A stretch of 13,464 nucleotides of DNA. Origin: Nitrososphaeraceae archaeon. GTDB taxonomy: Archaea > Thermoproteota > Nitrososphaeria > Nitrososphaerales > Nitrososphaeraceae. Shown piece by piece: positions 1 through 6,752 of the stretch. The stretch spans positions 1-13,464 of the forward strand of contig JAREAJ010000018.1 of the NCBI GenBank assembly GCA_029240395.1, given 5' to 3'. The translations under genes and the position numbers were made by a program. Below the pieces are notes generated by a model, which had not been told where the DNA came from, did no database searches, and was given only the letters and a program-made list of their open reading frames with translations. Each line of letters begins with the position of its first letter. Positions within the stretch are counted from its first letter, which is position 1.

Positions 1-1
1 T

Positions 2-31
2 ACTGGCGAGAAGATTAAGAACAATAGTTAG
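2..31 (+). CDS. Possible C-terminal tail of the preceding gene (partial)
   Basis: The second frame stays open from the window edge to a TAG at 29-31 and would give a short polar tail (TGEKIKNNS). It stops 10 bases before the hisB ATG, the tight spacing expected inside this operon. An upstream his gene such as hisC or hisD is a guess from gene order in related archaea. Nothing in nine residues identifies the product, and the other frames cannot be excluded. Confidence 0.3.
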   Translation, partial: TGEKIKNNS

Positions 32-41
32 AGAAGATAGC

Positions 42-689
42 ATGGGCACTGAGCGCGGAAGCAGCTTTATTGGTGGGAAAAACAACCTTAGCGACTGGAA
101 TAATGTGCAGCGAACTGCAAGTGTCGAGAGAACTACACATGAAACCTCCGTAAAGATAGACGTCAATATAGATGGCTCAGGTCAGACAAATGTTAGTACC
201 GGTCTTTCATTTATTGACCATCTTATTACTAGTCTGGGGAAACACAGTATGCTAGACATCGAGTTAAAGGCAATATCCAAGGACGGAATAATGCATCATC
301 TAATAGAAGACGTCTCAATCGCTCTTTCAACAGCAATTGACAAGGCATTATCAGGGAGATTACAGATCACACGGTTTGGCTATGCGCTGGTCCCTATGGA
401 CGATTGTTTATCCTATGCCGCCATAGACTTGGTAAAGCGCCAATTCCATAACATACAACTAAAGCTAACAAGAGATACGATAGAAGAAATTCCCAAAGAG
501 GATTTAGAACATTTCATATTATCCCTGGCACAGAACTTGAATGCATGTACACATGTGGTGGTACAGTACGGTGACAACGACCACCACAAGGTGGAATCTG
601 CCATTAAGGCATTTGCTGTAGCCATGAGAATGGCCGTCAGTGTTGATAAAAAAAGGGTTGGAACACCAAGCACAAAAGGAGCAATGTAA
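42..689 (+). CDS. hisB: Imidazoleglycerol-phosphate dehydratase HisB
   Basis: This enzyme dehydrates imidazole-glycerol phosphate to imidazole-acetol phosphate, a late step of histidine biosynthesis, and uses bound manganese. The 215-residue protein has the family signatures in order: the Arg/Thr-rich start around residues 24-34, an F-I-D-H motif at 57-60, His-His-x-x-Glu-Asp at 85-90, the V-P-M-D-D motif at 117-121, Asp-His-His at 180-182 followed by Glu185, and the C-terminal P-S-T-K-G at 209-213. In most homologues the first His pair is preceded by Asp-Asp; here Ile-Met stands there. The first 22 residues are extra relative to the family, so GTG at 105 is an alternative start matching the usual N-terminus. 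ATG at 42 is kept because it follows the previous stop closely. hisH begins 9 bases after the stop. Confidence 0.95.
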   Translation: MGTERGSSFIGGKNNLSDWNNVQRTASVERTTHETSVKIDVNIDGSGQTNVSTGLSFIDHLITSLGKHSMLDIELKAISKDGIMHHLIEDVSIALSTAIDKALSGRLQITRFGYALVPMDDCLSYAAIDLVKRQFHNIQLKLTRDTIEEIPKEDLEHFILSLAQNLNACTHVVVQYGDNDHHKVESAIKAFAVAMRMAVSVDKKRVGTPSTKGAM

Positions 690-697
690 AAATCTCA

Positions 698-1543
698 GTG
701 GTTATAATGAGGACGAGTTCGCCGCCCACGCTCAGCAATAAAAACAAAAACAAAAGCAATAACAACGACAATGACCAGAACATCGGGGCAAATAACGCTG
801 CTCTCACTGACGTCACTCCTAGGATAGCAATTTTTGACTACGGTGCAGGCAATCTTTTTAGTCTAAAGGCAGCGTTGGAGAGGAATGGTTCTCGCGACGT
901 TTCTGTAATCCAGGATATGAAATCGCTTTCAAATTACGATGGTCTAGTCTTACCGGGTGTAGGCAATTTTGACCCGGCAGTTAAGTCTATTGGAAAAGAT
1001 AAAGGATTTTTAATTTCCGCCATTGATTGCAAGATACCTGTCCTTGGAATTTGTCTTGGAATGGAGATGTTATTCAATGCCAGCGAAGAAGGAAGAATGG
1101 AAGGCCTCAAAGTCATTGACGGACATGTTCGATTACTTGATAAGAAAAGAGTTAAAGTCCCACATATGGGTTGGAACAATATTCAACTCGTTAGACACAA
1201 GACAAATTCAGAAAATTCGATTAAAAAGAGAAATCATGTTAGCGGTAATAATAACGATACCAGTGATGGCCGAGGCAGACTACTACGCAACATAAAGGAT
1301 AACTCTTGGGTGTACTTTGTGCATTCATATAGAATATTTCCGGGAAGAAAATCTCGGCAGATAGTGGTCGCCAATACAAGATATGGTGATAACATTATAC
1401 CGGCTGTAATTGAAAGGGGCAATATATTTGGCACCCAGTTCCACCCAGAGAAGTCAGGTCCAGTTGGGTCTCAAATAATAAGGAATTTTTTGGAAATATG
1501 TATGTCTAATACTGCTGTTGTTAATCCTACAGAGAATAAATGA
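698..1543 (+). CDS. hisH: Imidazole-glycerol-phosphate synthase, glutaminase subunit HisH
   Basis: HisH is the class I glutamine amidotransferase subunit that frees ammonia for HisF. The core starts near residue 42, with the D-Y-G-A-G-N-L motif at 47-53. The nucleophile is Cys119 in G-I-C-L-G-M, and His249 and Glu251 in the F-H-P-E motif complete the triad. At 281 residues it is about 75-80 longer than the usual form of roughly 200. The extra length is an Asn/Lys/Ser-rich leader (1-41) and a hydrophilic insert at about 167-200. The start is GTG at 698, with ATG at 707 as an alternative; both lie in the non-conserved leader. The TGA overlaps the hisA start (ATGA, 4 bases), which suggests coupled translation. 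Confidence 0.96.
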   Translation: MVIMRTSSPPTLSNKNKNKSNNNDNDQNIGANNAALTDVTPRIAIFDYGAGNLFSLKAALERNGSRDVSVIQDMKSLSNYDGLVLPGVGNFDPAVKSIGKDKGFLISAIDCKIPVLGICLGMEMLFNASEEGRMEGLKVIDGHVRLLDKKRVKVPHMGWNNIQLVRHKTNSENSIKKRNHVSGNNNDTSDGRGRLLRNIKDNSWVYFVHSYRIFPGRKSRQIVVANTRYGDNIIPAVIERGNIFGTQFHPEKSGPVGSQIIRNFLEICMSNTAVVNPTENK

Positions 1544-2253
1544 AAATAATAGCTGCAGTAGATATCATGGATGGTAGCGTTGTAAGGCTTGTCAAAGGCG
1601 ATCCTGCCAACAAGATTAACTACGGTAGCAATGCTATTGAAACTGCGCAAAAATGGGAGGCAGCAGGCGCAGACTTGCTGCATCTAGTAGATCTCGATGC
1701 GGCTTTGGAGACAGGTAAAGACAATTTACAACTTATTACAGAGATCATTAAAGCAGTTCAGATACCTGTTCAGGTTGCAGGTGGCATAAGAACAGTAGAA
1801 GCTGTGGAGAAGATGCTTGGTACTACTAAAGCGGCAAAAGTTGTGCTAGGTACGTTGGCATACGAAAACCCCGATTCCATAACGCAGCTTACAAGAAAGA
1901 GGCTTGAAAAAATTGTGGTATCGCTTGACCAATTGAAAGGTACTGTAATGATCAAAGGTTGGAAGCAGTCTTCTGGAATGGAGCTGGCTGATGCAATAAA
2001 TGAGTTTTTATCGTTAGGTGTTCATGAGTTTTTGTTAACGAGCGTTGAACGTGATGGAACATTGGAAGGACCCGACCTAGGTACCTTGTCTCATGCCTGC
2101 ACATTTAATGGGGCAAAAATTATGGCAAGTGGTGGGATAACAAGTCTCCTAGATATTCTGAGACTTAGGGTAGTTGGATGCTCATCAGCGATCCTAGGAA
2201 GAGCAATCTACGATGGAAAACTTAGCATACCCAGGGCAAAGGCGTTAGCATAG
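1540..2253 (+). CDS. hisA: ProFAR isomerase HisA
   Basis: HisA carries out the Amadori rearrangement of ProFAR to PRFAR, the substrate of the HisH-HisF synthase. The 237-residue protein is a normal-length (beta-alpha)8 barrel of the HisA/HisF superfamily. The general acid/base aspartates are Asp8 (A-V-D-I-M-D-G) and Asp130 (V-S-L-D). Phosphate-binding glycine motifs are at 80-83 (A-G-G-I) and 197-200 (S-G-G-I). The T-S-x-x-x-D-G-T motif at 167-174 is also intact. Tryptophan 141 in G-W and the lack of a long insert fit HisA rather than TrpF or HisF. The start overlaps the hisH stop, and hisF starts 3 bases after the stop. Confidence 0.97.
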   Translation: MKIIAAVDIMDGSVVRLVKGDPANKINYGSNAIETAQKWEAAGADLLHLVDLDAALETGKDNLQLITEIIKAVQIPVQVAGGIRTVEAVEKMLGTTKAAKVVLGTLAYENPDSITQLTRKRLEKIVVSLDQLKGTVMIKGWKQSSGMELADAINEFLSLGVHEFLLTSVERDGTLEGPDLGTLSHACTFNGAKIMASGGITSLLDILRLRVVGCSSAILGRAIYDGKLSIPRAKALA

Positions 2254-2256
2254 AAA

Positions 2257-3162
2257 TTGCCATTATCGAAGAGAATCATCCCTTGTCTTGATGTGGATAA
2301 TGGTCGTGTCGTTAAAGGAGTCCACTTTAGGGGGGTAAAGGACGCAGGGAATCCGGTGTCTCTGGCAAGAAAATATAGTGATGAAGGTGCAGATGAACTT
2401 GTCTTTCTCGATATAACCGCAACACAGGAGGGAAGAGATATTATCAAAAATATTGTGAGAAGTGTTGCAAGTGTTATCGACATACCTTTTACAGTTGGTG
2501 GAGGGATCAAAAGGTTAGAAGATGCGCGTGCGATTTTGCTCAGCGGAGCGGACAAGGTATCAATTAATACTGCAGCAGTAAAGAATCCCGAACTGATTGG
2601 GCAGCTTATGTCAATATTTGGAAAGCAATGTATAGTGGTGGCCATTGATGCAAAACGAAACTATAATCTCCAAAATATAGATAGAACAAACAAGAATATC
2701 TTCTCTACGGCGGATCGCCAGAACAAGAATGTAGGTGGAAAAATCAGAAATAGAAATGATAAGCAAGAACATCAGACTCTAAATCATAACAAAGACAGCA
2801 ACACGGGAAAATATTGGTTTGAGGTAAGAGTATATGGTGGTAAAGAGGGGACGGGGATAGACGCAATTCAATGGGCTAAAAAAATCGAAGCGCTTGGCGC
2901 TGGGGAAATTCTACTGACAAGTATTGATACTGACGGTACAGAATTCGGATATGACATAGAGTTGACAAAGTCAATATGCAAGGCCGTACGAGTTCCTGTA
3001 ATTGCTTCTGGTGGATGCGGAAATCCAAAACATATGCTGGATGTCTTTAAGAGAACAAACGTAGATGCGGCGCTTGCAGCGTCTATTTTTCACTATGACA
3101 AATTCAGTGTTGACAAAGTCAAAGAATATTTGAGGGCCAACGGGATTCAAATTAGAGTATAA
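2257..3162 (+). CDS. hisF: Imidazole-glycerol-phosphate synthase, cyclase subunit HisF
   Basis: HisF combines ammonia from HisH with PRFAR to make imidazole-glycerol phosphate and AICAR. The family N-terminus K-R-I-I-P-C-L-D-V falls at residues 5-13, and the catalytic aspartates are Asp12 and Asp131 (A-I-D-A-K-R). G-G-G-I (81-84), T-D-G-T (225-228) and S-G-G (251-253) form the phosphate sites. The protein has 301 residues against about 250 normally. The extra length is an Asn/Lys/Asp-rich insert at roughly 134-184, in the loop just after the second catalytic strand. TTG at 2257 is the only plausible start, since it gives the normal N-terminus and no ATG or GTG fits. I see no Shine-Dalgarno sequence, so reinitiation after hisA is likely. 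Confidence 0.97.
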   Translation: MPLSKRIIPCLDVDNGRVVKGVHFRGVKDAGNPVSLARKYSDEGADELVFLDITATQEGRDIIKNIVRSVASVIDIPFTVGGGIKRLEDARAILLSGADKVSINTAAVKNPELIGQLMSIFGKQCIVVAIDAKRNYNLQNIDRTNKNIFSTADRQNKNVGGKIRNRNDKQEHQTLNHNKDSNTGKYWFEVRVYGGKEGTGIDAIQWAKKIEALGAGEILLTSIDTDGTEFGYDIELTKSICKAVRVPVIASGGCGNPKHMLDVFKRTNVDAALAASIFHYDKFSVDKVKEYLRANGIQIRV

Positions 3163-3218
3163 CTAGAAAAAGCACTTCATAGGCAGAGTTCCAAAAAATA
3201 ATTATGTTCCTGTTGACT

Positions 3219-3260
3219 CTTTTCTGCATCAAGAAAAGGCCTTTATCACAATATATTTTT
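3219..3260 (+). terminator. Candidate transcription terminator after hisF
   Basis: A perfect 7-bp stem (CTTTTCT at 3219-3225, AGAAAAG at 3232-3238, 6-base loop) runs into the palindrome AAAGGCCTTT (3235-3244), followed by a T-rich stretch ending in T5 at 3256-3260. It lies 57 bases after the last his gene and before a convergent gene. Archaeal termination depends mainly on T tracts, so the hairpin may not be needed. Confidence 0.45.
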
Positions 3261-3283
3261 CTGTGGACGTATTCCCATAACCA

Positions 3284-3298
3284 ACAGTAGCGTACTGT
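3284..3298. repeat. Short inverted repeat in the convergent hisF / secreted-protein junction
   Basis: ACAGTA at 3284-3289 and TACTGT at 3293-3298 form a perfect 6-bp stem with a 3-base loop. There is no T run on either side. It could fold in transcripts from either direction, but no function is established. Confidence 0.4.
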
Positions 3299-3346
3299 CC
3301 TAGCCCTAAGTGAGTCTGGAGGATATCTCGGGTATTGGATATAATA

Positions 3347-4339
3347 CTAGTCCACGGGGCCATCAGGACCAAAGTTTACAGGACCGTCATCATCATTGCC
3401 GCCGTCATCATCATTGCCGCCGTCATCATCATTGCCGCCGTCATCATCATTGCCGCCGTCATCATCATTATTTCCACTATTTCCATTGTCTTCGTCTTGG
3501 CTATCTTCTAAGCTTTGCCCAGAACCATTACTATCCCCATCGTCTTCGTTATCCGCATTTTCAATGTCATTGTCATCATCACTATTATTATCAGTAGAAT
3601 CAGAGTCGTCATTTTCGTCATTCTCATTGCTTTCCTCATCTTCATCTTCTTCTCCAACTATAGGATCAAGTGGAGACGAAGTTGCAATTGCTGGGTTGGG
3701 AGCAGGGAGAGGTAGACCCATCGGTGGAGATAGAGATGGAGATGGAGATGGAGATGGAGAAGGAAGAGATGGAGAAGGATTACCACTTGTTATTGCCTGA
3801 CTAATGACAGACCCAGGATCCGAACTGTCTACTCCCATGAGATTAATACTAGACCACTTTGCTAACGGGGTTGGCCCATCATCACAGGATATTTTGGAGG
3901 TTAAATTGTTCGTGCCGTTATTTATAGGATGATAGTCGTTGCCATAGGTAAAAGTCCATTTTGAATAATCGTCAGGACCTCCCGGTCCAGCGGCTACTGC
4001 TTTTCCAAAGGGCATTTTGTCATTCCAGTCAGCATAAACCTGACAGTTGGTGGCAGAAGTATCGGACGAGGTGCCAGATATTGTAAGAGTACCAGTTTTC
4101 ACTTGCTGGCCGCTGGTATGGGAAGTAATCTTTATGGTTGGCATCGTTCCTACTGTCGCAGGAACACTTGAAGAAAGGGTCTCCGGTTTATCGTCTTCTA
4201 TTATCTGTGCTTGGGCGTTGATGTTAGGCTCATACCAAACTCCGGTAATCGAACCAGCACTAAGAACAGTCATCACAACTGCAGAGAACAATGTCAAGAA
4301 GAGGCTCAAATCCTTCAAATTCTTCTTATTTTGACACAC
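3347..4339 (-). CDS. Secreted protein with Ig-like domain, Pro/Ser linker and acidic repeat tail
   Basis: I do not recognise a named family. The 330-residue product has an N-terminal signal peptide: Lys 5/6/9, a hydrophobic stretch at about 11-29, and a probable cleavage after the Ala-Gln-Ala at 42-44. Residues 67-152 look like a small beta-sandwich of the kind common in thaumarchaeal surface proteins. It has an I-S-G-T-S-S-D-T motif at 87-94 and two cysteines (99 and 152) that could pair. A Pro/Ser linker follows (187-216), then an Asp/Glu/Asn-rich segment (229-290) and five Asn-Asp-Asp-Asp-Gly units (291-320). There is no C-terminal membrane anchor, so it is probably released or held in the cell envelope. 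A role in cation binding is inference from the acidic tail. The start is GTG, with GAGGTGA at 4341-4347 only 1-2 bases upstream, which is unusually close. Confidence 0.8.
   Translation of the reverse strand: MCQNKKNLKDLSLFLTLFSAVVMTVLSAGSITGVWYEPNINAQAQIIEDDKPETLSSSVPATVGTMPTIKITSHTSGQQVKTGTLTISGTSSDTSATNCQVYADWNDKMPFGKAVAAGPGGPDDYSKWTFTYGNDYHPINNGTNNLTSKISCDDGPTPLAKWSSINLMGVDSSDPGSVISQAITSGNPSPSLPSPSPSPSPSLSPPMGLPLPAPNPAIATSSPLDPIVGEEDEDEESNENDENDDSDSTDNNSDDDNDIENADNEDDGDSNGSGQSLEDSQDEDNGNSGNNDDDGGNDDDGGNDDDGGNDDDGGNDDDGPVNFGPDGPVD
3384..3470 (-). repeat. 18-bp tandem repeat encoding Asn-Asp-Asp-Asp-Gly-Gly
   Basis: A unit beginning CCGTCATCATCATTG on the plus strand recurs every 18 bases at 3384, 3402, 3420, 3438 and 3456. 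The first four units look identical and the fifth is partial. It encodes five hexapeptides at the end of the secreted protein. Such identity at the DNA level points to recent slippage or unequal recombination, so copy number probably varies between strains. Confidence 0.9.
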
Positions 4340-4340
4340 T

Positions 4341-4397
4341 TCACCTCTATATTTGGTTTTGCAATTTCCCCAGGCAATACAACGAAATTTGTAAAAA
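4341..4397 (-). promoter_or_regulatory. Putative promoter and ribosome binding site of the secreted-protein gene
   Basis: On the minus strand a T-rich TTTTACAAATT element at about 4387-4397 could be the TATA box. It would place transcription start near 4365 and give a leader of about 25 bases. That leader contains GAGGTGA (4347-4341), a good match to the 16S rRNA tail, just before the GTG. The TATA call is weak; the Shine-Dalgarno match is clear. Confidence 0.4.
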
Positions 4398-4407
4398 AAT
4401 GAAAAAA
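4393..4407 (-). terminator. Oligo-T tracts downstream of the FilR1-like regulator
   Basis: Read on the minus strand, T6 (4407-4402) and T7 (4399-4393) follow the regulator stop by about 110 bases and come just before the promoter region of the secreted-protein gene. Oligo-T tracts are the main archaeal termination signal. This would separate the two transcription units. There is no hairpin. Confidence 0.35.
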
Positions 4408-4518
4408 GTATGATTCATTTTTTCTTTTTATTTGTATGTTGTTTGTTTTTTGACTGTTGCGTCCTATTCCAAATTCACGGACGGTCACGTCACGGTGCTC
4501 TGCTTTATTCTAAATAGA

Positions 4519-5367
4519 CTAGACTTCCAATAGTTTGCTCTCATCAAATGTCTTTGAGCTATACCAACAATATCTAAAATAATCAAGACACCATTCGTGA
4601 AATAATGCGTTTTCTTTACCGCTGTAAAATAGTGAATTCATGTCGGCAACAGTCTGTCCTTTTTTTAATGTTGGAAACATCACCGTAGCTTCTTTTTCGT
4701 TTAGTATTACTGCCACAGGCATCTTATCGACCATTCTCCTTTCCACAAGTCCTTGTTTCAACAGATCGTGAAACCCGGCATCTTTCAAAAGGTCAGCTCT
4801 CTTCTTTGGAACTATAGTTTGTTGGGATAATATGTAATTGAATTTGATCCCGCTTTGCTTTATTTTTGCTAAAAGACTTTCGATCAACTCGAGTGGTATT
4901 TGTGGTAGCATACCAAAAATATACTCCCTCGAAGAATTGTAAATCTGTTTCCAACGCTCCAGTACTGCCACTAGTCCTTCAAGGTATTCAGAGTTATCCA
5001 AGGCTCCGATCCTGTGAACAAATTTCATTGGAATATCTCCGAGGTAGTGATCAGAAAAATAGTCTTTATTTCTAGAAAGAAAATTCATGGTTGGAATCTG
5101 TTGTAAGATAGTAGTTCCAAAAGTGGTCAGTGAAAACTGGCCGTTTGCATCTTTCCTTATCAGCCCTGAATCCTGCAATCTGTTTACGTTTCTATGAACT
5201 TCTTGCATTGTTACATCGAGGTCCTTTGCTAATTGTGCAAGCTTACTACTATGGTTGCTTAATTTAAATAATATTGATAATCTCTGTTCGCTTGCCAACT
5301 CGAAGAAAATAGCACCTGTGTCTGTAAATGATGACGAGTCCTCAAGACTGATACTATTAGATGTCAT
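4519..5367 (-). CDS. FilR1-like winged-helix transcriptional regulator
   Basis: The 282-residue protein has an N-terminal winged helix at about 18-92 (ArsR-like). Its recognition-helix region is around V-T-M-Q-E-V-H-R-N-V-N-R-L (52-64) and its wing around 70-82. After this comes a domain starting near residue 100, with the pattern D-Y-F-x-x-H-x-L-x-x-I-P at 102-113. This resembles the middle domain (DUF1724) of FilR1-type archaeal regulators, which are widespread in methanogens and thaumarchaea. The family assignment is from memory of this pattern. The ligand and target genes are unknown. It is followed by the secreted-protein gene on the same strand after a 179-base gap with T tracts, so joint regulation is possible but not shown. 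ATG at 5367 is well placed. Confidence 0.75.
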   Translation of the reverse strand: MTSNSISLEDSSSFTDTGAIFFELASEQRLSILFKLSNHSSKLAQLAKDLDVTMQEVHRNVNRLQDSGLIRKDANGQFSLTTFGTTILQQIPTMNFLSRNKDYFSDHYLGDIPMKFVHRIGALDNSEYLEGLVAVLERWKQIYNSSREYIFGMLPQIPLELIESLLAKIKQSGIKFNYILSQQTIVPKKRADLLKDAGFHDLLKQGLVERRMVDKMPVAVILNEKEATVMFPTLKKGQTVADMNSLFYSGKENALFHEWCLDYFRYCWYSSKTFDESKLLEV

Positions 5368-5397
5368 AAGATAACTTGACGTTTAGTAGTCCTCGAA

Positions 5398-5437
5398 GGT
5401 ATTATGTTTTTTGATGGTGCTTTGCCTGATTTATCAG
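5398..5437 (-). promoter_or_regulatory. Upstream region of the regulator: weak TATA element and a short palindrome
   Basis: A TATA-like ACATAATAC (minus strand, about 5399-5407) lies 32-40 bases before the regulator ATG. About 20 bases further upstream is the palindrome CTGATttATCAG at 5426-5437. A symmetrical site next to a promoter is where an autoregulating winged-helix dimer could bind. This is inference from position alone. Confidence 0.3.
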
Positions 5438-5551
5438 ACAGTGAATCTTGTAATTTCGTTCACAAAGACTGTACCTTCTTTCGTATTTTTTCCTATTTTG
5501 TTTCTTGGTTGTTCTTGGTCGGCATGCATGAATGAATTCGTAGCGGTAGCA

Positions 5552-6556
5552 TTAGTCATTATTAACTTGTTTGTGGTTGTTGAAAGATGAATCGTCTAAT
5601 AGCGTCCTTTGAATCACTTCGAAACTTCCTTCTCTTGTTTCACCTGCTCCAGGCGTCTGAGTGACTATATTGTTATTGTCCCGTTGATCAATTGCCGTAT
5701 CAAGGATCCTTCTTACCCTAGCAGCTCGTTCTGTACCAAAGCCCGAGATCCTTGAGAGTTCAGCGGCTGATGCATTTAAAGCTCGACTGGGAGTATGAAA
5801 CCTTTCTAACATTCTTATTGCAAGCTTATCTCCGACTCCTGGGACGGAAGACAGGATTGATAGCTGCTGTATATATCGCGGATTTCGTTTTCTTATTCTC
5901 TTTAGCAAAGGTCCGGTGGCCAGTCCGTTTTGCAATGACTTATTCACCATTACTACAAGCAGCTGTGAGGTAAAATCAGCACAGGGAGTATGAATTATAG
6001 GAATCCTGAAATCAAAGGCAATTTTTACGAGCGCGTCCTGAATCAGAAGAATCTTTTCCGTCCAAGATTTGGACTTGTTGTTTTGAATTTTTATACCACG
6101 CCGAAAGGTATCGTCGGCGTTAATCATACCCTGATTTATTTTCTCTCGTCTTTTTGGAAGGTGTGCTTCATGTATTTCATCCTCCTCATCGTCTCTCGCT
6201 TTATCAATTGTTTGACCCGTATCTCCCAATTCCTCTTTTACAGCGGCCGTATCCCTAGGTTCTGTGACAGCTTGATCCCCTTCTGGCACATCTATTAAGT
6301 CAACTATATTGCCCTCTACAATGAGGACAGGTTTTGTATAGTGTTCATTAAGTTGTGAACACTGGACAAATAACCGCCCATCATAGATGGAATTGAGCAG
6401 GTCTTGAATAGTCTTTCTCTCTATTGCAGTATCTGGTGATACTATATAATCACCGACTTTCAACTGTGCAAAATCAATGAAGGCGCCTGCTTGCCGAAGT
6501 AAATCTGGAATCCCACTTCTTTTCTCCCTCTCGTCTACTACAATCCTGGGAGGCAC
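5552..6556 (-). CDS. xpf: XPF/ERCC4-family 3'-flap structure-specific endonuclease
   Basis: This is the short, helicase-less XPF typical of Crenarchaeota and Thaumarchaeota. It cuts branched and 3'-flap DNA in repair and fork processing, normally as a dimer stimulated by PCNA. The ERCC4 nuclease domain opens with V-D-E-R-E (7-11), followed by G-D-Y (35-37) and the metal-binding E-R-K-x-x-x-D at 46-52. Two helix-hairpin-helix motifs lie at about 233-252 and 265-285. An acidic, low-complexity insert of about 65-70 residues (around 94-165) splits the nuclease domain. The C-terminus has Q-R-T-L-L at 316-320 but lacks the aromatic pair of a standard PCNA-binding box. The start is GTG, with no other start codon between it and an upstream in-frame stop. 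It stands alone, with gaps of about 190 bases on each side. Confidence 0.92.
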   Translation of the reverse strand: MPPRIVVDEREKRSGIPDLLRQAGAFIDFAQLKVGDYIVSPDTAIERKTIQDLLNSIYDGRLFVQCSQLNEHYTKPVLIVEGNIVDLIDVPEGDQAVTEPRDTAAVKEELGDTGQTIDKARDDEEDEIHEAHLPKRREKINQGMINADDTFRRGIKIQNNKSKSWTEKILLIQDALVKIAFDFRIPIIHTPCADFTSQLLVVMVNKSLQNGLATGPLLKRIRKRNPRYIQQLSILSSVPGVGDKLAIRMLERFHTPSRALNASAAELSRISGFGTERAARVRRILDTAIDQRDNNNIVTQTPGAGETREGSFEVIQRTLLDDSSFNNHKQVNND

Positions 6557-6576
6557 AAATCCAGCTAAGTGCAGGC

Positions 6577-6590
6577 CATTAATTTATCTA
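6577..6590 (-). promoter_or_regulatory. Putative TATA box of the XPF gene
   Basis: The minus strand reads AGATAAATTAATGG here, an AT-rich element centred about 28 bases before the GTG start. That spacing would give a leaderless or nearly leaderless mRNA and supports the chosen start. The match to a TATA consensus is moderate. Confidence 0.35.
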
Positions 6591-6732
6591 ACGTTATTTC
6601 AGATTATAGAATTGACTCCTACGTAATAATGCTAGTGAAGTTGAGTTATTAATTCGTTTTGATAATGACTTTAGATTGAGTATGAAATACCTTCTTAATC
6701 CGGATCGAGTCTGGTTTAATCGTCAGTTCTCA

Positions 6733-6743
6733 GTAAAAAGAAT
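6733..6743 (-). terminator. Oligo-T terminator candidate after pfdB
   Basis: The minus strand has ATTCTTTTTAC, with T5 about 14-18 bases after the prefoldin stop codon. No strong hairpin precedes it. It is consistent with T-tract-dependent archaeal termination. Confidence 0.35.
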
Positions 6744-6752
6744 GTTATAGAG

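Noticed and set aside
3262..3355. tRNA-like arms (GTGGAC ... GTCCAC about 80 bases apart)
   Set aside because: There is no T-loop sequence, D-arm or anticodon stem that pairs, and part of it codes for the secreted protein.
3384..3470. Regular repeats considered as a CRISPR array
   Set aside because: Units are contiguous 18-bp tandem repeats without spacers, in frame with a protein.
3396..3800. Plus-strand Ser/Pro-rich ORF opposite the secreted-protein tail
   Set aside because: It is generated by reading the repeat and acidic codons in reverse. The minus-strand product has a signal peptide and ordered domains.
6695..6719. Imperfect inverted repeat between pfdB and XPF
   Set aside because: Only about eight paired positions with internal mismatches; too weak to call a terminator or operator.
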